A stretch of DNA of 64,000 bases from Alviniconcha marisindica (Eukaryota > Mollusca > Gastropoda > Provannidae), in contig JABMCL010003576.1 in the NCBI GenBank assembly GCA_018857735.1, forward strand, positions 518,501-582,500, written 5' to 3'. Below are positions 39,701 through 51,900 of this stretch, piece by piece. The notes below the pieces were generated by a model. It was not told the origin of the DNA. It ran no database searches and was given only the letters and a program-made list of their open reading frames with translations. Each line of letters begins with the position of its first letter. Position 1 is the first letter of the stretch. The translations under genes and the position numbers were made by a program.

Positions 39701-40260
39701 CCAAGAAGTCATTAATTGGCCAGTTCAGTGGAGAAATTGCAGATTTCAGGTGAACACAGTAACTTATACGTTGGGGACCTTGGTCTGAAAACTGAAGGGC
39801 TTTTGTACTAATTCTAGACAGCAGAGTCTGCACAGAATTTGCCTCTGGAGAAATAAAGTTGGGACATCTTACTCCTACTACCAGTCCCCAGAAGTGGCTA
39901 AACTGGATTGGAATGATAACGCTCCCCAAATGACAATGTCATAATCATCACCCTGTTGAGGGCGGACATTTAAAGAAAGAAAAAGAAGAATAACGTGAAA
40001 ACACGATGCGATGTTCATGCAGCAACTGGGCAAGTACTTTTACTAGTTTTAGTTTTACTAGTTCAGTCTTCAGATGTACGTGTATCATAATTCATATGTG
40101 TGTGCAGTGCTGTGGGTGCGTGTATGCATGTTTGGGCACCGCACACTGGTGAATCTCAATTATACAAAAGCAGCAAAGAACTGTTGTAAACGACAATAAC
40201 TGATAACACTCCGCAATTACCAACGTAAACCATTCGCTTATTGTTGGAACCGGTCGCCAT
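29523..40260 (-). CDS. PPIE: PPIE: RRM-cyclophilin (cyclophilin E/CYP33), complete, 12 exons
   Basis: A nuclear peptidyl-prolyl isomerase with an N-terminal RNA-recognition motif. The human homologue is a spliceosome component that also binds the MLL PHD finger. Exons in order: 40260-40221, 39074-38976, 37401-37358, 37042-37016, 36183-36102, 35205-35087, 34338-34200, 33526-33447, 32822-32717, 32155-32080, 30952-30886, 29591-29523. Phases join to 948 nt (315 aa plus TGA), against about 301 in human as I recall. RNP2 is MVYVGGL (10-16) and RNP1 is RGFAFIEF (50-57). An acidic linker (98-145) is longer than usual and contains [16 protein letters not shown]. The cyclophilin domain has [16 protein letters not shown] (R205), [10 protein letters not shown] and W271 with LDGKHVVFG, so the active-site residues are intact. 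The start is the first ATG (MATGSNNKR). It lies head-to-tail with PPWD1 and divergent from SMC6. Confidence 0.95.
29862..30790 (+). mobile_element. tRNA-like repeat interrupted by an inverted-repeat element
   Basis: 29862-29930 resembles a tRNA-derived SINE head (tggcctactggtaaggcgtt as A box). Its continuation appears to resume at 30641 and run to the ttcggagacaactcggcatt end at about 30760. The intervening 30035-30640 is a separate element. Assignment as a SINE is by eye only. Confidence 0.5.
30035..30640. mobile_element. MITE-like element with about 38-bp terminal inverted repeats and TTAA ends
   Basis: The left end agcccattcttaactgggcg (30039) continuing aatgtttgttcgctgaac is the inverse of the right end ...gtttgtgaacaaacattcac (30601) ccaattaagaacgggc. 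Both ends sit at TTAA (30035-30038 and 30637-30640). Internal copies of the end motif recur at about 30560. There is no transposase frame. TTAA suggests piggyBac-type mobilisation, but this is inference. Confidence 0.75.
31195..31450. repeat. Minisatellite, about 75 bp x 3-4 (PPIE intron 10)
   Basis: The unit contains acactctctccaacccacac then agtgacacacatacaacagt and ctctgacatccaac. It lies directly beside the PPIE-derived fragment at 31452. Confidence 0.88.
31452..31590 (-). pseudogene. Intronless copy of PPIE exons 11-12 inside PPIE intron 10
   Basis: The minus strand reads LGGKHAVV at the start and later [12 protein letters not shown], matching the beginnings of exon 11 (LDGKHVVF) and exon 12 (ACGTKAGKP). 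Shared DNA includes gtttgcaac/gtttgcgat and ctttggttcc. The two exon equivalents are contiguous, with 64 nt against 67 nt for exon 11, and no intron between them. Acceptor-like sequence (gttgctgcag) precedes the copy. The frame is open but the stop codon is lost. It may be an old retrocopy fragment. A diverged alternative terminal exon is possible. Confidence 0.6.
32230..32253. repeat. C homopolymer
   Basis: A run of more than 20 C residues in PPIE intron 9. Confidence 0.9.
32418..32526. repeat. (TG)n microsatellite
   Basis: About 22 TG units then variant units, in PPIE intron 9. Confidence 0.95.
34339..34815 (-). repeat. Acceptor-bearing minisatellite, about 33 bp x 14 (PPIE intron 6)
   Basis: It abuts exon 7. 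On the gene strand the unit reads cagtgttttgcaggctgatg then tcagttaagcccc. The part ttttgcag-gctg equals the acceptor and first exon bases, so each copy presents an acceptor. Confidence 0.93.
35206..35630 (-). repeat. Exon-derived minisatellite, about 62 bp x 7 (PPIE intron 5)
   Basis: It abuts exon 6. On the gene strand each copy holds tgtctttgtgttgcag followed by about 26 nt nearly identical to the start of exon 6 (reading VWADDNWLQ), then a spacer containing agtatatggc. These are decoy 5' halves of exon 6 with intact acceptors. Confidence 0.94.
36349..36374. repeat. G homopolymer
   Basis: About 24 G residues, broken once by A, in PPIE intron 4. Confidence 0.9.
36440..36865. repeat. Compound repeat: TA microsatellites with a tagtccttgtgtaggtg unit
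   Basis: Two (TA)n tracts (36530-36584 and 36718-36779) are embedded in an array whose unit contains tagtccttgtgtaggtg followed by a TA-rich spacer. The TA tracts look like expanded spacers of the minisatellite. Confidence 0.88.
37800..38245. repeat. Degenerate tandem repeat, about 55-65 bp (PPIE intron 2)
   Basis: Recurring parts are actggcagatgacactgca and cttgtaatgtatgtacacat. Copy lengths vary. Confidence 0.8.
38246..38975. other. Rest of PPIE intron 2
   Basis: AT-rich sequence without repeats or recognisable coding. Confidence 0.5.
39075..40220. other. PPIE intron 1
   Basis: AT-rich, with a short (TA)n(TG)n tract at 39640-39662. No other feature is recognised. Confidence 0.5.
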
Positions 40261-42975
40261 GTTGTCTGCAACCGGAAATAGATAAACTGGATTGGAGCTT
40301 AGAACTGTGCACTTCACTGCGATCTGACAGAAATATAAATAACTGAATTTTCTCCAAAGGTGTTAATAGGCAAACATCATCACTTAAATTTCGTTATATT
40401 GTTCTGTTAACACATCAAAATAATAATATTGTTCGCAAAAGCTGCAAATGTTCCACAAAAAGACTTCCGATCCAACCATGCAGATAAGGGGAATAATTCT
40501 CAGTGTGTCGCGCCAAAACGTAAGTTGATGACATACTCGTGGTGTAATAATTAATATCAGAAAATTAGCCTTTTTGAAGGACATAAAAATATCAGTAGAA
40601 GTAACACATCATTCTCGGACACTAATAGGTTTACTTTAAAAAATGTTACATTGCGTGAGTAAAGTCGAACAGACCATATGCTTTGCGGCACATAAATACG
40701 CTTCCTGCTAACATCCCCCACCTCCATTCACCCGTCCCAAATAAGCCGTATGGCTTCTGTGGAGGTAAAGCACCATGAAAGAAGGAAAATCTTGCTAGGG
40801 ACTGGGCTTACTGAGTCCTGCAGTGACGTCAGTCATTTGATGGTATACATTACAATTCCATTCCATCACTTTTTCTCGCACACCATAAATATTAGTAACG
40901 ACCAGACATTGATCCTGGATATTCTTGGATTTGGAAGAAGTCATAGTTCAGGAGCTGTGTGAGAGTCGAGGTGGCCATCGTGGGCTGTCCGTCCTAACGA
41001 GCCTTCTGGCTTCCGTGGACATAAAGATTTACTGAACCATGCTTTGGCATTGGTCACAGCTTGTCCCAAATAAAATAAAAAAGTAATATGTCAGCCAACA
41101 TCTGAGGACATTAAGCATCACTTCATCATCATCATTTGGAAGAAGAAGAAGAAACTAGAAAGGTGTTGCGATGTGTAGTAATCCGCGACCGAGAAAATTA
41201 AAAAGTTGTTGCTTGAGATTTATGCATACGTGTTACCTGCAACGTCCTGAATTTGGTTGGTTAAAACTGTACAATTCATGTGGGAAAGGAGTGCAATAGA
41301 CTGTGTAGCTTATGATCTGTTTTTGAGTGAGAGAGCATACTTGCATACTCAACATTTTTTTAATACTCATGATACTGACAGCTAATGAAAAATACAGCTT
41401 TACAGGTGCTTTGCTCCTCTTGTGACTTGTCCTTGGATCTGACTCTGACTCTGAGTGGAAGTTGAAGCTTGCTGGGTTGATGCCTACAACTACAAGTACA
41501 AGTACAACTTGTACAAGTCCATGTAATTTGCAGTTATCAGTGTCGTTAATCTTGTACTTGTAGAGCACGATAAGCAGAATATTTGTGCCTTTTAGAAGTT
41601 TTCTTTCTTCCACAGGTTCCAGGATTGCCCAGTCATATTTCTTGAAATTCTTGCTGTCACTGTATGAGTGTATCAGATGTGATTGTAAGTTGTAATGCAG
41701 GCTTGTTGTCAGCAGTGTCAGTGTAGTTGTGTAACACATACTATTAATTACCAATCTGCTCTGGATTGGACTTTTCTGCTTCTCAAATTGTAAGAACTTC
41801 CATGATGTTTAAGTCCTTTTGTTTATGACCGTGAGGCTGTCGAACTGCTGAGGCATACATGCCAGTGTGGGGCAAACCATTGAGATTTTGACGTCAGTTG
41901 CCAATTCTGTTTCTAGCTTTCATTCCTTGGAGAGAAAAAATCTGAAAGTGAAATGTGAATGACTGCTTGTATTCTAAAACAAGATCCAAACACATAAAAA
42001 GATTCAAAAGAATGCTTATATTTATTATGACATAGACACACAATCTGCACATTTTTGGGGTAATCCCCTTCATCAAGCTACAAAACAAAATCATCCAAGC
42101 AGTGAACAACAAACAGAATATAAGTCATCTCATTTTTCATCATTTTTAACCGTTTAACTGTTGTTTCATTGTGGCTTTGATGAGCGCATGATAAATGTAC
42201 ATTATTGTTATTCTTATTCTTTAAGTGTTGTTTTGTCGCTTGATGAAGGGGATTACCCCCCAAAATTGCAGATTGTGTGTCTATGTCATAATCAGTAAGT
42301 TCTTTTGAATCTTTCATGTGTTTGGATCTCATAAATTCCTTGGAAATTTCTTTGCTGATGTTCCAAGTTTCCAGTATTACTATTAGTGAATTTAGTCCAT
42401 GCATAGACTAGAATGGGTGACTGGCAATTGATCTAAGTTACATTTTCGGGACGGGATGCTGATACTGCATTAACTTGGGCTGAAACAGTGAAAGTGAAGT
42501 TTGTTTGCCAAAGTGCCAGGTACTTTCCCATGCTTCCAGGGAGTCCAGATCTTCTTGGAGCGGAACACAACTGGATTTTTGGTGGTTCTTTACTCCCCTA
42601 TTGGGCAGTTCAGGCCTCCATCCCCTTTCCCTAGTAATTTTTGCAACTGCAACAGTGGTGGCATTTGTACTGCTTTGCAGTTACAGGTTCAGCTTCCATT
42701 GTTATACACAGTGTGAAGCAACGCCTACTCAGAAATTGGCCTGGAAGTGATGCTGCGACCTCTCGCAACTTCTTGTGCGAAAGATTAGAAAGGGCATTCA
42801 CTCGTGCAAAGCAGCTTCACTGAACTGCCCAATAGAAGAGGCTGTCATCTGCAAAGACCCTGGTGCTGGTGTGCTTGACTACAGGGAGATCTTAAAAAAA
42901 CATACAGATCAGGGAGGCCTATCCCCAGTATTGTGTATACATAAATTTGCTTTCAGATTTTGTAGAACTTGGAAG
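40261..42975. promoter_or_regulatory. Divergent intergenic region between PPIE and SMC6
   Basis: It must hold the PPIE promoter (right of 40260) and any SMC6 5' UTR or promoter. No TATA box or CpG-rich block is obvious. A pyrimidine-rich acceptor-like end (ctttcagattttgtag at about 42950-42965) just before the SMC6 ATG suggests that an upstream non-coding exon is spliced to the coding start. The region also holds a foldback repeat (41979-42331) and a shorter inverted repeat (about 42596-42840). Confidence 0.45.
41979..42331. mobile_element. Foldback repeat with about 110-bp inverted arms
   Basis: The left arm 41979-42090 and right arm 42226-42331 are inverse copies. Both include, on one strand or the other, tgatgaaggggattacccc and attgtgtgtctatgtcataa. 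The 135-base middle contains a SINE-like tail (gcgcatgataaatgtacatt). A third single arm of the family is at 55341-55456. Confidence 0.8.
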
Positions 42976-45900
42976 ATGCCAAAGAGGAAACCAGAGAGAT
43001 CATCAAATGGGGGGGACAGTGCAACTAAAAGGAAACGCCCAGAAGATGAGGAGGAGGGGGAAGAGGAGGATATGGAAGTGGCAAGTGGAATGGTATGCTC
43101 CTGTTTGCAGGCTTTGAATTTGATACACATGTGATTGTGAATGTTTGCATATTATATGTTCATGACTAATGACAGTTATGAGTCTTGTTTCAGTCTGACT
43201 TGCCATCTGTGGCAACATTTGGTTTTGAAACTGTCAACTGAATGTTTGAGTTACAATTTCAAATCTCTGAATCTATTATGTGAGATTTTTAGAATAGTCT
43301 TATGAAAGTATTGAGTTCTGTATCCATGTGGATGATTAATCAATTTGGTAACTGTGACCTGTTTGCCAGAATCAAAAGCAATTGTGTCAGTAACCGAATA
43401 AGTGAATCTTTTTCCGTAAAAAGTGTAAGAACTAAGATTACTAAGAATAGGAATTTAAATTTGATTCATTTATCCAAATGTATTCCAAACTTCAGCTTAT
43501 TTGAATAAAATAATCTATACTGACAGAGACATGGAGATCAAATGAAGTCTATAGAGAAGAAACAAGTCATGGGAGTGGTGATGGCTCAGTGGTGGAGCAA
43601 TAAACTCATGATCAAAAAGTCTTGGGGTTTGACTCCTGGCAGGAGTGGTGAGATAATTTTATTTTGAACAGGGTCAGCTTTCTACACTGACTCCCTTCAG
43701 TGTCTGTCCCACCCTCGTGTTACCACAGTAGCACGTAAAAAAGATCCCAGTAATTCTGTCAAAAGTGCAGGTGGCAGGTTACAGCTAAACATGCATGCAT
43801 CCTATGTACATGTGGCTTTGAATAAAGTGACACTGTAAACTGGTGCATTGTTGTATGGTGTACTCAGAAGATTTATGTGGCACCAGCCATGTCAGTGGCA
43901 ACTAAACAACAGTCTAACCGCTTCAGTGGATATTCAAAATGCGCTGTGTAAAGTTACAGTCACTCATTCTGTGCTCAGTCACATACAACTAGAGCACAGT
44001 GAGTCTGCATGGAAGCAGAGAATAGCGCTATAGCTGCCAGTGTGAAGTGCTTGAGGCTTGTCTCAAGATGAGTCACTCAGCAAGTGTTGAAAGAAAAGAA
44101 AAGCTAAAGTGAGCTCTTTTTTTGCAATTTCCGAAAACATTGAATTGTGAAATAAATATCATTATATCATGCTTGGGGTGTGTTTTTAGTTTTTGAGAAA
44201 ACCTCAAATTAGATACCCTGAGATAACTGTAATGGTTGACTGGGTGTAAAACACCAAACTACTTGATAATAATAATAACTCTTATAGCGCTATACCCTGT
44301 ACAAATTTACAAGCTTGCAACATCAAAATCCACTTGACAATCAAAAAAAGCAGAAGTACTATAAATGCATACATCAGTATCAGCTTGGCAAAAAGCCAGG
44401 GTGAAATAGGACATCAAAAAGAAGAAGAAAAAAGGGGATACATTTTTTTTAATTCACACTTACACGAGTCAAAAAAATGCTCACAAATACAAGTATTGTG
44501 CTTTACATACACCTGCATACCGAGGGATGCTGCAAGTAATAAGTCATGGTGTATAAATTATGCTTTTCAAGTATTCATGCAACGTATGCATGTTATTGTT
44601 TGTCTTTACTGTAACTGTCTCATCTGTGGTCAGGTCCAGCAGGAAGTGTATAAAGTATATTTATCATTTATTCATGCAACCCATGCATGTTATTGTTTGT
44701 GTTTACTGTAACTGTTTGATCTGTGGTCAGGTCCAGCAGGAAGTGTATAAAGTATGTTTATTATTTATTCATGCAACCCGTGCTTGTTATTGCTTGTATT
44801 TACTGTAACTGTTTGTCTGATCTGTGGTCAGGTCCCACAGGAAGCTGAAGTTGGTATTGTGGAGAGAGTGTTGCTGAAGAACTTCATGTGTCACGGCTGT
44901 CTTGACGTCAAGTTGGGACCTCATGTCAACTTTATCATTGGCCGTAATGGCAGTAAGTGTAAACTTGAAGTGCGTGTGTATGTTTGGATGTGATTTGTTT
45001 ATTACTTGACAATGATGCTGATATCTAACTGACAAGGTCTGGTAGCTCAGTTGTTCTGAGTGCTGTGCTTGTGATCCAGTGACAGCAGTTGTTGTGGGTT
45101 AGACGACCCAGTCGACACATTGTGGAAGACCATTTTGGGGGTCATCCTAGTCAACACTTGTGCAGACTTGTCAGTGCCTGTCGCGCCTTTGCATACAAAT
45201 GTATGCGCAGCGCATGCTAAGAATGTAAGATCATTGGGCACGTTACAGATCCCACGACCACCTTTTAGTAAGACAAGGCCTGATGGCTGGTGCTATAGAA
45301 AACCAGACCTGCTTGTACAGTTTGGGCGTATTTTGAATGCCTAAATTTTTAGTGTGAAAGAAAGAAGAAGAAAAAGAAGATATAAATATTTCTTGGAATG
45401 TTTTGTGCTTCGTTTGTTTTCCAGTCAGGAATATGCCAAGTTTTGGGTTTTTGGTGACGCATGTGTGAGTCTCACAACCTCTTGCTACCATTGGGTCAGT
45501 TTCTGCATTGCATTGCATTTTGTGTAGTCTCGTCACTGAAGTCTTGGGCCGTTCAAAGCGAGGCTTGTATTTCTGCTGCAGAGTACGAGTGTTTGCCATC
45601 AAAATTAGTTTTATACATGATACTGTAGGCCATGATGCACCAAGCACTGTACCTGGTCTGTGGCTCAAAACTTAAAATACTCTTTTTTCTCCTGAAAATA
45701 CTACATTTTTTTAAGCGTACTCTTATCAGTATTTGAGTGTAAACAGGTCTGGAAAACACATTAGCGGAATAATTAAAGTGGTTATTCAGGACAAAGAGAA
45801 GTAGAACGTTGACGCCTCTTTTGTTTCTTGTTAAGTCACCGTAGGAAATTTAGAGCAGGGCAGGCTTTGATTGTTGCCTACACACACACAGTGAGAGACA

Positions 45901-48900
45901 CATCCACATACACCCCCCCCCCCCATCCCCCATCCCCCACTCTCCCCCATTGGCATTGCACATATGCACAAACACACCAACTTGTTTACAGTACATATTT
46001 ATGCTGATAATAACGTTGTGTGCAGGTGGAAAGAGTGCTGTGGTTACGGGACTTGTTGTTGGGCTGGGAGGGCATGCCACTACCACCAACCGAGGCAGCA
46101 AAATCCGGTCTTTCGTCAAGAACGGAAAACAGTGAGAGATTTACATTTCTTCAGTTTTTATTTTGTCCACTTAAAAGCCCTCAGGTTCATCCAGAACTGG
46201 GTGAGAATTTACACATGCAGCTGTTTTCTTGCACAGCAGTGGCTACATGTGGTGTCCAATGACCCCTGGACACAAGTAGTACATCGTCATCAGCATCATG
46301 AGTGAGTAAATAACATTGGCCTGCAATTTTGAGTTGGTGTTTATTACTACTCACAGACATGCCTGTCTGATGCTGGGGCCCTATACACTAAACCTCCCAC
46401 CCCTGTGATGTTTGTATGCAGCATTGTAGGTGAGTAGAAACCAAGCGAAGGAGCATATGAAACAGTGATAAGTGACGACACACAACCCAGTCTGTAGAGC
46501 TGAGCAGTGGCGTAGTTTTTCTGCGTCAGAACTGTGGCTGAAAACATAACATGAGTCAGTAGAACTAGAAACCAAATTAAATAAATAGTTATTAGTAAAT
46601 TATGAAGCCTGAGGTTTTGGACTGAATTTTTATAGAATTGGTGAGAGGATGGAGTTTGAAGCAATCATGTTAATGAGTAGACAGCAGTGATTGAGATACT
46701 GAAGCGACTTGGAGATGTGTGTTTACTGTGAATGTAAGACTAAGAGCTGGTTCAAAATTGAAGTGCATTTTGCGCCAGTTTTTACTCTTCTTTTTTTTTT
46801 ATCACAACAGAACAGCTGAGGTGGAAATCCGTTTGCGGAACAAAGGACCTGATGCCTACAAGCATGACTTGTATGGAGACAGCGTTGTCATTCAGCGCAA
46901 GATTTCAGCTGATGGGGGCACCAGATATGCCCTGAAAAGCGAACGAGGTAGGTGTTTACCTTTGTTTAAAAACATCTGTGTGATTCAGCCCTGACAGTAA
47001 TCAGAAGGAGAGAGGCTTTTATTCACATGATCAGGGGTTGTTGGGTTTTTTTTGGGGGTGGGTGGGGGGGATAATCTGGGTTTGTGGATGTTTATTATTT
47101 TATATTGATTTTCACTTTATCGTTTATGTAAGCGCTTATCTTGAGAAATATGAAAAGTTAAATGAAAGGTTTTTAATGTCTTATTCACGTAATCTTAACC
47201 TGGATTTGTGGATATTAACTATTGAATCTGTCTTATCCTTCTAGGGAAGCTCATTTCTGACAAATTTGAAGAGTTGAGAAGAATAAAAGACTTCTTCAAC
47301 ATCCAAGTTGAAAATCCTGTTGCCATCCTCAACCAGGACACTTCCCGCAACTTCCTTCACAGCAAGAGCCCATTTGACAAGTACAAGGTGAGCTGCGTTT
47401 TACAGTCAGTTATTTACAGTTAGCTGAGCACACTCTGGACCCGAAAAGCAGAATTCTGTTAGCTGATGTGCCGTGTTATCTGAGACATTATTTCAGTATC
47501 CATACCACTCCAATGTCACTGAAGTGGCATCTTAAAGATCCCAATCATTCTGCCAAAAGTGCAGGTGGCAGGTTAAAGTTAAACACACATGCGCCCTGTG
47601 TATGTGGCTTTGCATGAAATGACACTGTAAACTCGTGCATGGTTGCATGGTGTACACAGATGGTGTGCAGAGACAGCAGTAGTTTCATGTGGCACCAGCC
47701 GTGTAACTACCAAGTAACATTGTAGGTACACCACTTAGATGGATATTCAAAAACGCGCAATAAAAGGCTACAGTCGCTAGTTTTGAAATGTGCATATATG
47801 CTTATGACAGTTTGATTGTCCAGTTTGATTGCCCTGAGCTAACGCTGTGTGGTTGACGGTGTTAAGATCCAGTTCCTTTAAGACCACCCTAGAAACCAGA
47901 AGCAGAAGTGGTCATAAAAGAAGGATGGTCCTTTGTCTGGGGGTCATTATCATGAAAAGGTGAGGAGTGAGCTTTCAGAAACAGTGGTCTTGATAGAGGG
48001 GTGGTCTACTTCTCCTGTGTTGAAGCCTGAGGGCTGGTCTACTTCCTCCTCCTGTGTTGAAGCCTGAGGGCTGGTCTACTTCCTCCTCCTGTGTTGAAGC
48101 CTGGGGGCTGGTCTACTTCCTCCTCCTGTGGTCTACTTCCTCCTGTGTTGAAGCCTGAGGGCTGGTCTACTTCCTCCTGTGTTGAAGCCTGAGGGTTGGT
48201 CTACTTCCTCCTGTGTTGAAGCCTGAGGGCTGGCCTACTTCCTCCTCCTGTGTTGAAGCCTGAGGGCTGGTCTACTTCCTCCTCCTGTGTTGAAGCCTGA
48301 GGGCTGGCCTACTTCCTCCTCCTGTGTTGAAGCCTGAGGGCTGGTCTACTTCCTCCACCTGTGTTTAAGCTGAGTGGTGGTCTACTTCCTCCTCCTGTGT
48401 TTAAGCCTGAGGGGTGGTCTACTTCCTCCTGTGTTTAAGCCTGGTTCTGCCACCAGTGGTCAGTCCAGTGGTTTGGATGAAGGTTGTGGTCTTCAGAAGG
48501 TGCCCGCAGCTGTTCTTGCAGCGTTGCTTCGTGGGGCCAGTGCTGTGTTGCTGCTTCTCTGAAGAGGGGGCAGAACTGTAGAATGGGCTCTGGGGGACTC
48601 TCAGCAGGGTGGTCCCTCATCAGGGTGGTCCCTCATCAGGGTGGTCCCTCGTCAGGGCGGTCTTTCATCAGGGTGGTCCCTCATTAGGGTGGTCTTTCTT
48701 CAGGGTGGTCTTTCTTCAGGGTGGTCTTTCTTCAGGGTGGTCCCTCATCAGGGTGGTCTTTCATCAGGGTGGTCTTTCTTCAGGGTGGTCCCTCATCAGG
48801 ATGGTCTTTCATCAGAGTGGTCTGCCATCAGGGTGGTCCCTGATCAGGATGGTCCCTCATCAGGGTGGTGGTCTAGTGTCTGTGGTTTCACTATAACATG

Positions 48901-51900
48901 ATCTGTATGCCATTGAGTTTAGTTCACTGTAATTCTCCCTGCCCATGATCGGTAGCAAGTGAAAGTTTGCTGGGTGTTTGTGTGAGCAGTTCTTCCTCAA
49001 GGCGACTCAGCTGGAGCAGATGAAGGAGCAGTATGACGAAGCCAACGCCAGCAAGGAGAAGACAATCCTTGGCATAGAGCAGTACGAGAAGGTAAGTCTA
49101 TAAGTGGGTGTCTGGTGGTATGTTTCAGAAGGGTGAGAAATGCCATGGCCGGTAATGTTAACCTATAAAGTTCTTTGACATGATTACCCAGGAAGTTCTT
49201 TTTCACTCAAGTTTATCCAGATACATATATTTACTCAGTAAATTCTTATTCAGTCAAGTTTATTGAAAACATTTACTCTGGAAGTTCTCATCCAGTCAGA
49301 GTTACTGAACTATTTTAGGTTTTTTTACTCAACAGTATTGAGTAAGATCTTGACCTGGCATGTGTATGGAAATATTTACCCTGTAACTTCTTATTCAGTT
49401 CAGTTTGTTGAAATATTTACTGTGCATGTAAGTTCTTAGCCAGTCAGTTTTAATATAATGTTTACCAGCTTCATCCTTATGCAGTCAACATTGTTGAAAT
49501 ATTTCAGTTCTTATCCAATCATGTTTAATGCAGCACTTTCTCGGTGTGTTCTTATCTAGTCATGTTTAATGCAGCACTTTCTCAGGGTGTTCTTATCTAG
49601 TCATGTTTAATGCAGCACTTTCTCAGGGTGTTCTTATCTAGTCATGTTTAATGCAGCACTTTCTCAGGGTGTTCTTCAGAGTTTTGAAATGTGTATTGCC
49701 TTACGGCAAGTTTGATCATCGTGAAGTGACCCTGTGCCATTGGCAGGACATTGAAGTCCAGTTACTGGTTAGCTGACTTGCACCAGTGACAGTTGTGTCT
49801 GCTGTCTGTTCAGACGCTGCCAGCGCTGAAGAACGAAGTGTGTCAGTGGGAGGACAAGTTCAAAAACTTGGGCACCATCGACGACCTGAAGAAAAAGGTC
49901 AAGGCCTTGAAGCATGAGATGGCCTGGGCTTTCGTTGTGGAAAAGGAAAAAGTAAGGCAACTGGCTCTTAGTTCCTTTGCTGTCATACTTTCTAGCATCG
50001 TAGTCTTCTTGTAAGGTGTGTGGAGTTGATAGATATAAGCTAGTAGGACGGTCATTATGTATTTGTTGTGGTGGTTCTGACCTTCAAACTTGCATTGCTT
50101 TGAGCTGATTTGGAAGATAAGGATACTTATATATCTGTTACATTTGGCAGCCATTTTCATGATGAATAGCAGAGTGATGTAATTTTCCATGGGTCATACA
50201 TGACTTTTGTTGATAAATATTATGGGCTTTTAAAATATTTGTTATGTTGATGTCTGTATTGATTGTTGTGTTTGTTTTTTTGTTTTCACCCCACCCCCCC
50301 TCACATGTTATTGTTTAAAAGTTTGGTGATGCTAGAGCTTTAGAATTTTAAAAATTAGAACAAAATGTTTAGCATATTTGTTTGGAAGTGTAGGGTGTGC
50401 CTGCAGTAGTGGGCTGTGAAGACAGAGCTGATGTGGTCAAAGACAGAGCTGATGTGGTCTAAGACAGAGCTGATGTAGTCAAAGACAGAGCTGATGTAGT
50501 CAAAGACAGAGCTGATGTGGTCTAAGACAGAGCTGATGTAGTCAAAGACAGAGCTGATGTGGTCTAAGATAGTGCTAATGTTGTCTAAGACAGAGCTAAT
50601 GTGGTCTAAGACAGAGCTCATGTGGTCTGAGATGGAGCTGATGTGGTCTAAGACAGAGCTGATATAGTCAAAGACAGAGCTGATGTGGTCTTAGACAGAG
50701 CTGATGTAGTCAAAGACAGAGCTGTTATAGTCCAAGACAGAACTGACGTGGCCTAAGACAGAGCTGAATATGTAGCCATTACCTGGACTGAAAGGGTCAA
50801 GTTGTGGTTGAATTGACTTTCTAAACAAAATTCTTTTTGGTTAAATCTTTTTTGTAATTTCCCCAGGGACTGGAGCCATTGCAGAAGTTGCTGAAGGCAG
50901 AGGAGGCTCGTCTGCCCAAGTTTGTGCAGAAAGCCTCCGAGTCTAAGGTATAGCTGGACAATCTACCTTGTACTTTCTATGGCACCATGCCTGGGGCCCA
51001 TTCACAAAGCTGGGTCCACCTGCACTGCAGCATGTGCAAGGTATAGCTGGGAGTGTTGAACAATCTACCTTCCACTTTCTGTGGCACCATGGTGGGGCCC
51101 ATTCACAAAGCTGGGTCCACCTGCACTGCAGCATGTATAAGGTATAGGTGGACAATCTACCTTCCTCTTTCTATGGCACCACGCCTGCGGCCCATTTGCA
51201 AAGCTGGGTCTACCTGCACTGCGTCATGCCTGAGGCTCACACATTATGCCTGGTTACAAGCTAGCAACAGTTTGAAAAACGCCTTCCCCAAGTGATACTT
51301 GAAGAACAGGCCACCCCAGGTGCATTCTTGTCCATGGCCTGTACCCAGAAAGACATTCTTTTCTTGTTTCAGTTATTTTGAACTCCTGATACAGATTCAC
51401 GTAGACGCTGTGCTTGGAGTTAGTACACCAGTTTTTCCGCCACTGTTTTGTATTCCCCTGCTACCAGGGCAACCACATTTGGTGTTTGAGAGTTAATGTA
51501 GTGTGTGCTCATGCTTGTGGTGATGTTGAACCCACTGAGATACAGCCTTGCCCCTAGCTGGACACAACTCTCTTGAAAGCGTGGTTCCACTTTGGGGGTA
51601 AAGCTATGAAAATGATGTATGGCGTGATATTTTGTATTCTTACTACAGACTTGTCCAGCAGCTGCAAAATAAGTAGGTCAGATTTCATCCACATCTTTTG
51701 TTTTATGTTATCTGTCTGGTTGTTGCTTGAGAAAGATGCTTGTTCTGAAAGTTTGCATCGTTTAATTAACAAGCTCTTTTGAAGAAATTCTTGGGTGTTT
51801 TGATCTTGTTTCAGAACATTAGCAGTCACCTTAGTTTAAGATTATTTTTTTTTAAATCACAGTTACCTTTTTATTTTTAAACTGATTTAAAAAAAAAATC

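Noticed and set aside
42775..42975. In-frame extension upstream of the SMC6 ATG
   Set aside because: The frame is open upstream, but the residues are not family-like and an acceptor-like sequence lies just before the ATG at 42976, so this ATG is preferred.
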